DNA of 64,000 nucleotides, from positions 3,731-67,730 of the forward strand of contig CALINC010000141.1 in the NCBI GenBank assembly GCA_938045195.1, read 5' to 3'. The translations under genes were made by a program, and so were the position numbers. The notes beneath the pieces are model-generated. The model had not been told where the DNA came from, made no database searches, and saw nothing but the letters and a program-made list of their open reading frames with translations. The DNA comes from an uncultured Treponema sp. GTDB lineage: Bacteria > Spirochaetota > Spirochaetia > Treponematales > Treponemataceae. This document shows, piece by piece, positions 35,699 to 43,597 of the stretch. Position 1 is the first letter of the stretch; the number at the start of each line of letters is the position of its first letter.

Positions 35699-36187
35699 TT
35701 ATTCTTCGCTTTCAGTCAACAGTTTGATAACAGCTTCAGGCGTAGAAGCTTTTAAAAGCTGTTCGCGTTTTTCAGCACTTTTAAACAAGAGGCTGATTTG
35801 TGCAAGAAATTGCAAATGCGGCCCCGTTTTATCAAGCGGCGACAAAGTCATAATAAAAATACGCGCAGGTTCTTGGTCAAGAGAATCAAAATCAACCGGC
35901 GTATCGGCAATACCGATACAGGCAACCAAATCATCGACGGAATCCGTTTTACCGTGCGGAATTGCTATACCATGCTTCATTCCTGTTGACATTTTTCGTT
36001 CTCTATCCAAAACGCAAGCCTTTGTAGCAACCTTATCCTTTACTTTTCCCGCTTTTACCAGCGTTTCAAGTAACTCGTCAATAATAGCTTCTTTTGTTGT
36101 ACCCTTTAAATGCAAATTAATTGTTGCAGGAGTAACAACATTCCGTAAATCCACAGAATCAGGTTTTAATGCATCTTTAAATTTCAT
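35699..36187 (-). CDS. ptsN: PTS EIIA-like protein (PtsN/fructose-specific family)
   Basis: A 162-residue EIIA domain of the mannitol/fructose/Ntr type. The phosphorylated His is at residue 78 within STGMKHGIAIPHGKT. IFIMTLSPLDKTGPHLQFLA is the conserved following block. No EIIB/EIIC gene is adjacent, which favours a regulatory role (PtsN-like) over sugar uptake. Confidence 0.87.
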   Translation of the reverse strand: MKFKDALKPDSVDLRNVVTPATINLHLKGTTKEAIIDELLETLVKAGKVKDKVATKACVLDRERKMSTGMKHGIAIPHGKTDSVDDLVACIGIADTPVDFDSLDQEPARIFIMTLSPLDKTGPHLQFLAQISLLFKSAEKREQLLKASTPEAVIKLLTESEE

Positions 36188-36276
36188 ACCCTTATTTTAA
36201 GCCTCTTTTCACTAAAAGTCAAGTTTCTTTTAGCATTTTATTCATTTTTTTTCAAAATTTTACCGATAAAAGCAAT

Positions 36277-36501
36277 ATGAACATAGCGGATTTATTGTAT
36301 GTTTTAAAAAGACTCCTTATTTCGCCTGCCGTGATAGGCGCAACGATAGCCGTTACCTTATTCTTACAGCTATTTTTTTATATTCTCAATTACCGAAAAA
36401 AGCCGAAAACGTTCACTGTAAGGCGGACAAAAAGCAAACCCAAAGCGGAACCGCAAGAACCCCCAGCCGAAGAGCCGGAGTCCGAAGACTCTGAAGTCTA
36501 A
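36277..36501 (+). CDS. small membrane protein (74 aa), unknown function
   Basis: One hydrophobic segment (~15-38: SPAVIGATIAVTLFLQLFF) is followed by a basic patch (RRTKSKPKAEP) and an acidic, Pro/Glu-rich tail. It diverges from ptsN. No Shine-Dalgarno sequence is visible upstream. Composition is coherent for a real single-pass protein, but it is short and unrecognised. Confidence 0.5.
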   Translation: MNIADLLYVLKRLLISPAVIGATIAVTLFLQLFFYILNYRKKPKTFTVRRTKSKPKAEPQEPPAEEPESEDSEV

Positions 36502-36519
36502 GCGGAAAATTACAATTCT

Positions 36520-37518
36520 TTAAAAATATCTTTTGTAAAATTCTAGAATATCCGTATACAGCCGTAAAAGACTGCCCTCTTGATCGATATTGTAATGGTG
36601 AACATTCTGCATAGCTTTAAAAAAAGTTTCCTGCCGCTTGGCATAATGTTTTGTATTTTTTTTTATTGAATTTGTAATTTGGAAGAAATCCCCGTCGTGT
36701 TTAAACCTATGGTCTTCAGAAAAAAATTCGCGGTATCCTATGGCTTTTAACGCAGGGTCTTCACTTGTATAACCCGCTTTAAAAAGATTTTCAACTTCAG
36801 TTTTAAGACCCTCCGCCATCATTTCGTCAACCCTTTGTTCAATCCGTTTGTACAAAATTTCACGCGGACGGTCAATGCTGATAACAAAAAAATCATAGTT
36901 TTTACGGTATGTGCCGGGCAGATGAAAACCGCTCAAAGCACTGCCGGAAGTAATATAAATCTCCAACGCCCGTATAATTCTGTACGCATCATTCGGATGG
37001 AGCCGCTTTGCCGTCTCGGCATCTACTTTTTTAAGTTCTTCAAAAAGGGGCATAATACCTTCTTTTTCTGCCCTTTGCTGCAAGGTTTGCCGGACGGCAG
37101 GGTCGGCTTTAGGCGTTATGGGAAGTCCATATATAAAATTTTTTAAAAAAAATGCCGTGCCGCCCAGCAAAACAGGCAGTTTATGCCGCTCCCAAATTTG
37201 TCTGCATAAAATATCCGCTCTCTCAACAAAGTCTGCTGCCGAAAATTCTTCTTTTGGGTCTTTAATCGCAACTAAATGATGCGGCAAATCTTCCAAAATC
37301 TCAGCAGAGGGGCTGGCGGAACCGATTTTTAAATGTTTATATACCTGCACGGAATCCGCACTGATAATTTCGGCACAACCGGAGAGAGCCGACGCAGTTC
37401 CCTTATTTGAGAAGTCTTTTGAATGCGTATAAGAAAATATTTCAGATGCTATGCCCGTTTTTCCTGAGGCAGTTGCCCCAAAAAAAACAAGAACAGGTAT
37501 CGGCAAAACTTTCTGCAA
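36520..37518 (-). CDS. miaA: tRNA dimethylallyltransferase
   Basis: A 332-residue enzyme that adds dimethylallyl to A37 of tRNAs reading UNN codons. P-loop [17 protein letters not shown], then [31 protein letters not shown] and [17 protein letters not shown] are conserved, as is the late [10 protein letters not shown] block. The start is TTG 37518; no ATG lies between it and the P-loop. It is 50 nt downstream of rpoZ on the same strand. Confidence 0.93.
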   Translation of the reverse strand: MQKVLPIPVLVFFGATASGKTGIASEIFSYTHSKDFSNKGTASALSGCAEIISADSVQVYKHLKIGSASPSAEILEDLPHHLVAIKDPKEEFSAADFVERADILCRQIWERHKLPVLLGGTAFFLKNFIYGLPITPKADPAVRQTLQQRAEKEGIMPLFEELKKVDAETAKRLHPNDAYRIIRALEIYITSGSALSGFHLPGTYRKNYDFFVISIDRPREILYKRIEQRVDEMMAEGLKTEVENLFKAGYTSEDPALKAIGYREFFSEDHRFKHDGDFFQITNSIKKNTKHYAKRQETFFKAMQNVHHYNIDQEGSLLRLYTDILEFYKRYF

Positions 37519-37568
37519 TTTTATACCGGCAATTTTATGCTAAAACGGCAAGTAAACTCAAAACCGCA

Positions 37569-37766
37569 TTAGTTATATTCAATTTGGTAATCGACTTCAC
37601 CGGTAAAAATTTGCCTTGCCCCCAAAGAAACCATTTTATCGCTGCCTTTCTCGTCTGAATTAGGGTCTTGAATCTTCGCAAGCTGATAAGCTCTTCTAGT
37701 AGAAGCACAGGTAATTTCATAAATATTATCATCAAATTCGATAAGTTCTTTTAATGGGAAAATCAT
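37569..37766 (-). CDS. rpoZ: RNA polymerase omega subunit
   Basis: A 65-residue protein with the omega core FDDNIYEITCASTRRAYQLA and the basic/Gly segment KMVSLGARQIFTGEV. It helps assemble the beta' subunit. ATG 37766 is chosen: the alternative ATG at 37772 abuts the -10 box directly and would lie upstream of the predicted transcription start, although an AGG triplet upstream of it leaves some doubt. Confidence 0.8.
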   Translation of the reverse strand: MIFPLKELIEFDDNIYEITCASTRRAYQLAKIQDPNSDEKGSDKMVSLGARQIFTGEVDYQIEYN

Positions 37767-37772
37767 TCTCAT

Positions 37773-37801
37773 ATTATACCTGTTGTCCAAAAAAAAGTCA
37801 A
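37773..37801 (-). promoter_or_regulatory. rpoZ promoter, probably leaderless
   Basis: TTGACT (37801-37796), 17-nt spacer, TATAAT (37778-37773). ATG 37766 begins 7 nt after the -10 box. Confidence 0.65.
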
Positions 37802-37896
37802 CTGCATGGAAAATCTATTTTATCTTTTTGTTTTTCCTTTCCGTATTTTTACTACTGAAAGTGCATACATATAAGCAGGTTTCAATAATTTTGCAT

Positions 37897-39312
37897 TTAC
37901 TCTATCGTTTGCACTTTTAATAAGTTTGTTGAGCCTGCCTTGCCTATCGGAATGCCTGCCGTTAAAATTGCCAAATCTCCGGCTTTTACATAACCGGCAT
38001 CTTTCGCAATTTTTGAACAAATGTCAAACATATTGTCTGTAGATTGTATTGCAGGCGAAAGAACCGGATATACGTCCCATTCCAGCGAAAGTTTGCGCAT
38101 AACCCGCTCCGAAGGCGTAATTGCAATAATCGGAATTGCCGGCTTAAATTTAGAAAGAGCTCGGGGTGTAATTCCCGAAGCCGATGCCGTAATGATTACA
38201 TTTGCGTCCAAAGCTAGAGCAGTAGAACAAGTTGCCATGGAAAGAGCATTTGTAATTGTCGTTTCATGAATAGAAACATTTTCTGCAAATAGTTTTTCGT
38301 AATCAAGCGTCGCCTCCGTAGTAATAGCTATGGAATTCATCATTGCAACGGTTTCGATAGGGTATTCGCCTGCTGCGGTTTCTCCGGAAAGCATAACGGC
38401 TGAAGTGCCGTCCAAAATTGCATTTGCAACATCGGTAACTTCGGCACGGGTTGGACGTAAATGGTGCGTCATCGATTCCAGCATTTGTGTTGCCGTTATC
38501 ACCGGTTTTCCTGCAAGGTTTGCCTTACGTATCAGTTTTTTTTGTTCATGAGGAATTTTTTCCGGCGGAATTTCGACCCCTAAATCTCCGCGTGCAACCA
38601 TTAAACCGTCCGCAACTTCTAAAATCGAATCTATATTATCCAAACCCTCTTGATTTTCAATTTTAGCAATAATGCCGATTTTACTGTCATATTTATCAAG
38701 GATATTTTTAATTTGCATAACATCGTCTGCATTTTGCACAAATGAAGCTGCAATAAAATCCAAATCATTTTCTACGGCAAATTGTATATCGGCAATATCC
38801 TTTTCGCTCATATATGGGATATTTACCCGCAGGCCGGGAATATTTACACCTTTTTTACTGCTTAACACTCCCGAATTAATGGCAACACATTCAATATCCG
38901 TATCATTTAGAATTTCAATAACGTGAAGCTCTAACATTCCGTCGTTAATTAAAATTCTATTTTTGAGTTTTATATCTTTCGTTAAATTTTTATAGGAGAT
39001 ACTGCATATTTGATTGGTTCCGGTTACGTCCCGTGTGGTTAAAATATATTCTTGCCCCTGTTCAATAGTAACGGGTTTTTCAAAATTTCCCAATCGTATT
39101 TCAGGACCTTTTGTATCCAGCATAATTGAGATAGGCAAATTAAGTTCAGCCCGCACTTTTTTTATTCTGTCTATTTTTACTTTGTGCTCTTCGTGAGTTC
39201 CATGAGAAAAATTTAACCGGCAAACATTGAGACCTGCCTTAAACATTTCTTTCAAAGTCTGTTCCGATTCCGATGCGGGACCTATCGTGCATACTATTTT
39301 TGTCTTTTTCAT
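37897..39312 (-). CDS. pyk: pyruvate kinase
   Basis: A 471-residue glycolytic enzyme. N-terminal KIVCTIGPASES, substrate/metal motifs MLDTKGPEIR, IIAKIENQEG, VARGDLGVEIP and ITATQMLESM are present. The C-terminal allosteric domain is complete and of normal length, with no extra PEP-utiliser domain. A GGAGG site precedes the ATG. It transfers phosphate from PEP to ADP in the cytosol. Confidence 0.95.
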   Translation of the reverse strand: MKKTKIVCTIGPASESEQTLKEMFKAGLNVCRLNFSHGTHEEHKVKIDRIKKVRAELNLPISIMLDTKGPEIRLGNFEKPVTIEQGQEYILTTRDVTGTNQICSISYKNLTKDIKLKNRILINDGMLELHVIEILNDTDIECVAINSGVLSSKKGVNIPGLRVNIPYMSEKDIADIQFAVENDLDFIAASFVQNADDVMQIKNILDKYDSKIGIIAKIENQEGLDNIDSILEVADGLMVARGDLGVEIPPEKIPHEQKKLIRKANLAGKPVITATQMLESMTHHLRPTRAEVTDVANAILDGTSAVMLSGETAAGEYPIETVAMMNSIAITTEATLDYEKLFAENVSIHETTITNALSMATCSTALALDANVIITASASGITPRALSKFKPAIPIIAITPSERVMRKLSLEWDVYPVLSPAIQSTDNMFDICSKIAKDAGYVKAGDLAILTAGIPIGKAGSTNLLKVQTIE

Positions 39313-39357
39313 TATAAAAGCCTCCAGTTCAATATTGTTTATACTATTGGGAACATC

Positions 39358-39401
39358 AAAAACTTCAGTTTTTAGAGGTAAGTTTTACCCGCCGGCTTAC
39401 C
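39358..39401 (-). terminator. hairpins between the 212-aa lipoprotein gene and pyk
   Basis: On the minus strand GGTAAG/CTTACC (39377-39382 with 39396-39401) is followed by AAAAACTGAAGTTTTT (39358-39373), a second small hairpin that ends in a T run. This is consistent with termination of the fba-lipoprotein transcript. Confidence 0.55.
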
Positions 39402-39422
39402 TTAGATTTAATATTCACCGTA

Positions 39423-40061
39423 TTATTTAATAATTATCGTAGTTTCTCCATCATACATAACCGCAACCGGAATTTCTACTAGGTATACATTACCCGCATC
39501 GGTAAGCGTTACGGCCATAGTACCCGTCTTTGAAAGTACTTCAGCTTTTGAAAGAGCCGGGCAAACTTTTTTGTCAATAGTAAGCCGATATTTTGCCATA
39601 CTTAAGAAGAACATTGCATCATTATTATTCTCTAACATATTTCCATCCGAAAAATCGGCTTTTATGCGTATTTCACCGTTTTCGATAGAAGGAAAAAACA
39701 AGGCGTTTTTATCGTTTTGTAATGCTTTAATTTCCGGTTTTTTATAATCAAGCGGCATTTTATAACATATACCGAAATCCGACGATGAATTTATCTTTTT
39801 ACATTCAACGGCAACAGCCGGCAGTTCATTAAGAATCTCATCAAAAAATTTATCGTCAAATTTATCACTATCAGTATTGCTGCCGGTTTCATTCGGCATT
39901 TTCGCCGCCGATTGCATCAGCATTTTTGATACTGTTATTTGTGTATACACATCTACGGTATTGTTTTTACCCTGTGAAATATTTTGATAAATATCAAAAC
40001 ATCCTGAAAACAAAAAAACCGCAATAAATACACAACCTAAAAGGCTAATTTTATTTTTCAT
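39423..40061 (-). CDS. putative lipoprotein (212 aa), unknown function
   Basis: The signal peptide MKNKISLLGCVFIAVFLFSG leads to a lipobox ending in Cys (FLFSGC). The mature protein has no domain I recognise; LTDAGNVYLVEIPVAVMYDG near the C-terminus suggests a beta-rich fold. The start at 40061 has GAGGA upstream. It lies 62 nt downstream of the aldolase gene on the same strand. Confidence 0.75.
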   Translation of the reverse strand: MKNKISLLGCVFIAVFLFSGCFDIYQNISQGKNNTVDVYTQITVSKMLMQSAAKMPNETGSNTDSDKFDDKFFDEILNELPAVAVECKKINSSSDFGICYKMPLDYKKPEIKALQNDKNALFFPSIENGEIRIKADFSDGNMLENNNDAMFFLSMAKYRLTIDKKVCPALSKAEVLSKTGTMAVTLTDAGNVYLVEIPVAVMYDGETTIIIK

Positions 40062-40123
40062 AAATTCCTCAAATATAATAACTGAATAAAGGGGTATAAG
40101 CACCCCTTTTACATTATTTTACC

Positions 40124-41011
40124 TTATGTGATAGACGCTTCATAAATTCCTTTTATCGTAGCACCCAACACAGCGGCAAATTCTTCATCGCTTTGTTTCG
40201 CGTATAAACCCTCTGCAAGTGCTCTGGAAAAACTTGCAATAATACCGCGGTTTTTCGCTAAAAGCATATTTGCTTCTTCACGCGCATAACCGCCCGAAAG
40301 AGCTACAACCCGTACCACCTGCGGATGTTTTGTAAATTCTTCATAAAGATTTGCTTGTGTAGGAATTGAAAGCTTAAACATAACAAGTAAATCCTTGGGT
40401 AGGGCTTTAAGGTGTTCTTCCAATTCTTTTTTTAACAGAGCTTCGCATTCTGCTTTATCTGCCGATTTTATATCTACCTCAGGTTCTATAATCGGAACAA
40501 GTCCCGCTTTTGCAATTTGAACGCCTAACTCAAACTGTTGATCTACGGCGGCTTTAATCCCTGAAGGGTTTGCTTTTTTAATAACCGAGCGCATTTTTGT
40601 TCCAAAAATATGCTTTTCAACGGCATGTTTTAAGATTGCATCAAAATTGGGAATCGGCTTCATAAGTTGTACCCCGTTTTTTTCTTCAGCCAGCCCCTTA
40701 TCGACTTTTAAAAACGGAATAATCTTTTTTTTCTCCCACAAAAAATCGGCTGTCGGTATACCTTCAATTTGGCGTTCCATTGTTTGTTCAAATAAAATAG
40801 CTCCTAAAATATTGTCTGAATTAAAAGCCTTGCAAGTAATAATTCTCGTTCTCATTGCATGGACCAAATCGAACATTTGGTCTTCATTTGAATATTCGTT
40901 TTCGGCAACTCCGTAAGCAGCTAGTGCTTTGGGCGTACTGCCTCCGCTTTGATCTAATGCTGCAATAAAACCTTTATCGTTTTTCATGCGTTCAAGTTTT
41001 ACCTTATCCAT
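40124..41011 (-). CDS. fructose-bisphosphate aldolase, class I (bacterial Fda type)
   Basis: A 295-residue class I (Schiff-base) aldolase. The Schiff-base Lys is residue 213 in [12 protein letters not shown], and the N-terminal [17 protein letters not shown] matches the bacterial class I family. PIIEPEVDI and [14 protein letters not shown] are also conserved. It cleaves fructose 1,6-bisphosphate to triose phosphates. An AAGGAG site and a consensus promoter precede it. Confidence 0.92.
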   Translation of the reverse strand: MDKVKLERMKNDKGFIAALDQSGGSTPKALAAYGVAENEYSNEDQMFDLVHAMRTRIITCKAFNSDNILGAILFEQTMERQIEGIPTADFLWEKKKIIPFLKVDKGLAEEKNGVQLMKPIPNFDAILKHAVEKHIFGTKMRSVIKKANPSGIKAAVDQQFELGVQIAKAGLVPIIEPEVDIKSADKAECEALLKKELEEHLKALPKDLLVMFKLSIPTQANLYEEFTKHPQVVRVVALSGGYAREEANMLLAKNRGIIASFSRALAEGLYAKQSDEEFAAVLGATIKGIYEASIT

Positions 41012-41071
41012 AAATAACTCCTTATGATATTTTTTTTAAAGTACAAATTGTAATTCTCTATACTTTATTAT

Positions 41072-41100
41072 AGTATAACATATATTTTATACGACTTCAA
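41072..41100 (-). promoter_or_regulatory. aldolase promoter
   Basis: TTGAAG (41100-41095), 17-nt spacer, TATACT (41077-41072) on the minus strand. Confidence 0.65.
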
Positions 41101-41210
41101 GCCTCCGCTTTTTTAATTATTAGCCGTTAAGACATTAAACATCTTTCTTTTATGATAAAATTTATATTCCCGCCCTTATTTAAAGAAAATTTTCTTAAAA
41201 AAAAAGTATT

Positions 41211-41235
41211 TTTTGTCAAGAGGGGCTTGACAAAA
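41211..41235. promoter_or_regulatory. 10-bp inverted repeat overlapping the -35 box
   Basis: TTTTGTCAAG (41211-41220), AGGGG, CTTGACAAAA (41226-41235): a perfect 10-bp dyad with a 5-nt centre. It contains the -35 TTGACA of the G-tract promoter, so a protein bound here would compete with RNA polymerase. Confidence 0.55.
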
Positions 41236-41253
41236 TGGGGGGGGGGGTATGAT
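41227..41253 (+). promoter_or_regulatory. G-tract (G11) promoter, candidate phase-variable switch
   Basis: TTGACA at 41227-41232, then AAAT and eleven G residues (41237-41247), then TATGAT at 41248-41253. The spacer is 15 nt, 2 nt short of the 17-nt optimum, and 11 of those 15 nt are the homopolymer. Gain or loss of G residues by slippage would retune promoter strength. It drives the lipoprotein gene at 41370; the leader would be about 110 nt. Confidence 0.7.
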
Positions 41254-41369
41254 AGTATTAATGCAATAGTTCAGGATTTAATAATTTAAAAGAACTATCA
41301 ATTTTGCAATTTGTAAAAGAATACAAAATATGCTATAATAAGAATCGTGATATAAAAAAGGAAAAAACT

Positions 41370-42902
41370 ATGAAAAAATTATCAAAAAATAAAATGGCAA
41401 AACTTCTCGCAACATTTCTTGGTGCATCAACTATATTAACACCTATGGTAACCCTTGTTTCTTGCGAGCAAATAGCAAAAACTCTTATTGTTAAAGAGAA
41501 AAAACAAAAAAAACCTCAGCCTGATCCACAGCCACAACCTCAGCCTGATCCACAACAACCACTAGAAGAACTTGATGCAGGGTCTGTTTTTGAATTGCAA
41601 GAAAATGGTGGAGAATTTAAATTAACAGGTAGTATCTGCGTAAATGATATAAATTCTGCTAAATTTATAGAAGGTTTAAAACAGGCTGAAGGAAAAAATA
41701 TAGATACATCAACTTTTAAAATTAACTGCTTTACAATATCATCAACAGGAAGAAATGTTGCAGCAAATTCAACAACAACAGAACTAAAACCTATAGATAT
41801 TACACCTGATTTATTAAACAAACTTTTAGAGACAGGAAAAGATTTTTCTGACTTAAAATTAAACAACGAATCAAACAATAAAACTGTTAAGATTCTATTT
41901 AATAGTAAAAGAAATAATAATGAAGAAGACTATTTTGATATTAGTAATCTAGTAAAATTTAATTTTAATAATAAGTTTGAATTGGATAACTCATCTAAAA
42001 TCCTATTGGGTGGAAGGAAAAAAGAGATAAAAAATGAACAAGGTGAAGTTATTTCTTACCACTACCCTATGGTAAGTGAATTAATAACATTATTAGAAAA
42101 TGAAAAATTAAATAAAAAAATCACTGTCGGTTCAATTAAACTCTATGGAAAAGTAGGTAAACTACTTCAAAAACTTGTAGTAGGTGGAGAAATAAGAAGA
42201 AAAGAAGAAAAAGAAGGAGAAAGCATAAAAATTGCTGGCTACAGTCAAAGTCTTTGTAGCACAGAGTTTAATACTGGATATTTTGGAAAAGAAAGTGAAC
42301 AAAGTTTATCAACAGATAAACTTAAAGAATACTATACCCGTTGCACAGGTCGTATGCAATTGGAAGATGTAATAATTAAAAATTTAGATTCTAATGTATA
42401 TAATGGGGATTTTTATGGAGATGTGTTAACCAATGTTAACTTTATAGAATCTGATTTATCAAAAATAAGTTTTGCCGGTTGTATAACTGGTTCTGGATAT
42501 ATTAAATTTAAAAACAGTATTCTACCAATGGATATGTCAAATGCTGTTGTTAACAATGTAATACTAGAAAATGTAACTTTTCCAAAAGAAGAATTTATAA
42601 ACAATTATGAATTTGCAGAATTACCATATAATTTACCAGCTATAGAAAATACTTTAGAAATATATGGTGAAATAAAAGATAGTATTTTAAAAAATGCAAC
42701 TCCTGAACAATTGGAGTCATTAGTTCCACAAAAAAATATGCCTCCAAAATATAAAGGTTCAGAGGAAATATATAAGAGACTTAAGAAAATATTTAGAGGT
42801 GAAGCACAAAATAAAGATTTCGGAAACTATCAAGGTTCCATACAAAAACAACAAAGTCAACTTCTCGCTTTATTACAAACCCAAAATAAATCCCGCGGTT
42901 AG
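41370..42902 (+). CDS. accessory surface-lipoprotein candidate with pentapeptide-like region
   Basis: Encodes 510 residues. The signal peptide (KLLATFLGASTILTPMV) ends in TLVSC, a lipobox. A Pro/Gln/Asp linker (KPQPDPQPQPQPDPQQP) follows, then a Lys/Asn-rich body. Residues ~350-420 show spaced Asn/Phe/Leu repeats (GDVLTNVNFIESDLSKISF; DMSNAVVNNVILENVTF) like a short right-handed beta-helix. AT-rich codon use with many ACA, AGA and AAT codons differs from the neighbours, suggesting horizontal acquisition. The start at 41370 has an AAGGA site. A strong terminator follows. Function unknown; export and surface exposure are inferred. Confidence 0.75.
   Translation: MKKLSKNKMAKLLATFLGASTILTPMVTLVSCEQIAKTLIVKEKKQKKPQPDPQPQPQPDPQQPLEELDAGSVFELQENGGEFKLTGSICVNDINSAKFIEGLKQAEGKNIDTSTFKINCFTISSTGRNVAANSTTTELKPIDITPDLLNKLLETGKDFSDLKLNNESNNKTVKILFNSKRNNNEEDYFDISNLVKFNFNNKFELDNSSKILLGGRKKEIKNEQGEVISYHYPMVSELITLLENEKLNKKITVGSIKLYGKVGKLLQKLVVGGEIRRKEEKEGESIKIAGYSQSLCSTEFNTGYFGKESEQSLSTDKLKEYYTRCTGRMQLEDVIIKNLDSNVYNGDFYGDVLTNVNFIESDLSKISFAGCITGSGYIKFKNSILPMDMSNAVVNNVILENVTFPKEEFINNYEFAELPYNLPAIENTLEIYGEIKDSILKNATPEQLESLVPQKNMPPKYKGSEEIYKRLKKIFRGEAQNKDFGNYQGSIQKQQSQLLALLQTQNKSRG
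41514..41554 (+). repeat. in-frame 24-bp tandem repeat
   Basis: CCTCAGCCTGATCCACA occurs at 41514-41530 and again at 41538-41554 with a period of 24 bp (8 codons). It codes for the Pro/Gln/Asp linker after the lipobox. Copy-number change would keep the frame and alter linker length. Confidence 0.7.
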
Positions 42903-42926
42903 TTGATTAGAAAAACTTCTCCTTTC

Positions 42927-42953
42927 ACTCCCTACCAGTTAGGGAGTTTTTTT
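42927..42953 (+). terminator. rho-independent terminator
   Basis: ACTCCCTA (42927-42934), CCAGT loop, TAGGGAGT (42940-42947), with a T7 run from 42947. A textbook terminator 24 nt after the lipoprotein stop codon. Confidence 0.9.
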
Positions 42954-43003
42954 ATACCACCTAACCCAAAAATTTTACATTTTTTTGATATTTATAAAAA
43001 TAA

Positions 43004-43321
43004 TTAACAAGCTTTTTGTATAGGAACTACTTTAATTTCAAAACCTAATGCATTTAATATTTTATTAAATAACAAAAGATTTGGTGAAGTTTTTAAACTA
43101 AAAGTATTATAAATTGTTTGCCTTGACAATCCTGTCTTTTCAACTAATGCTGCAACACCATACTTTGCTTCTGTAACACATTTCAACGCCATAACTAAAT
43201 TTTCAATATTTTTATCATTATTATATTGTTCAAAGGCAGCACTTATAAAATTACCTAAAAATTCTTTATCTTTTTCAAACAAATTTACCAATATATCTGT
43301 ATATGGAACACTATTTACCAT
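43004..43321 (-). CDS. higA: HigA-type antitoxin (addiction-module antidote)
   Basis: About 105 residues from ATG 43321, which has a GAGGAG site at 43333-43328. A helix-turn-helix is visible (YGVAALVEKTGLSRQTIYNT; SPNLLLFNKILNALGFEIKV), which fits the family of putative antidote proteins paired with HigB-like killers. The start overlaps the end of the toxin frame by 11 nt, the usual toxin-first higBA order. It appears intact, while the toxin gene is truncated. Confidence 0.82.
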   Translation of the reverse strand: MVNSVPYTDILVNLFEKDKEFLGNFISAAFEQYNNDKNIENLVMALKCVTEAKYGVAALVEKTGLSRQTIYNTFSLKTSPNLLLFNKILNALGFEIKVVPIQKAC

Positions 43322-43547
43322 TTTTATCTCCTCTTTTTTCATATTCAAAATATATTTTCAAATACTCTTTTGCTTTCTTTATATCATCATTTTGTGTTGA
43401 TTTATCACCTCCGCAAAGAAGTAAAATTACATTTTCACCATCAAATGCAAAATATACTCTATATCCTGCCCCAAAGAAAAATCTTAATTCAAAAACACCA
43501 TCTCCAACACTTTTATAATTATTAAAATTTCCATCCATTAAAGACAC
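43311..43547 (-). pseudogene. N-terminally truncated HigB/RelE-family toxin
   Basis: The 78-codon frame contains the conserved core GDGVFELRFFFGAGYRVYF and ILLCGGDKSTQNDDIKKAKE of the ~95-100-residue HigB-like killer family. The expected N-terminal ~25-35 residues before the DGNF block are missing. In the same frame two stop codons lie immediately upstream of the only possible start (GTG 43547), and the alaS promoter begins there. Either a short, probably inactive form is made or the gene is dead. Confidence 0.7.
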
Positions 43548-43561
43548 TGTTTATCATCTTC

Positions 43562-43590
43562 TTGACAAATCCCGTTCATTTATTTATCAT
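43562..43590 (+). promoter_or_regulatory. alaS promoter, probably leaderless
   Basis: TTGACA (43562-43567), 17-nt spacer, TATCAT (43585-43590). The alaS ATG at 43598 is 8 nt past the -10 box, where transcription should begin, and there is no Shine-Dalgarno sequence. Confidence 0.7.
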
Positions 43591-43597
43591 GTACTTT

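Noticed and set aside
35589..36200. Plus-strand open frame antisense to ptsN
   Set aside because: Shadow of ptsN, which has the full EIIA motif; no start signals.
37535..37735. Alternative 66-codon minus frame overlapping rpoZ
   Set aside because: The other frame encodes a convincing omega subunit with its own promoter.
41101..43560. Prophage or insertion sequence at the accessory islet
   Set aside because: No transposase, integrase, phage structural gene or terminal inverted repeats were found; only a short direct repeat and shifted composition.
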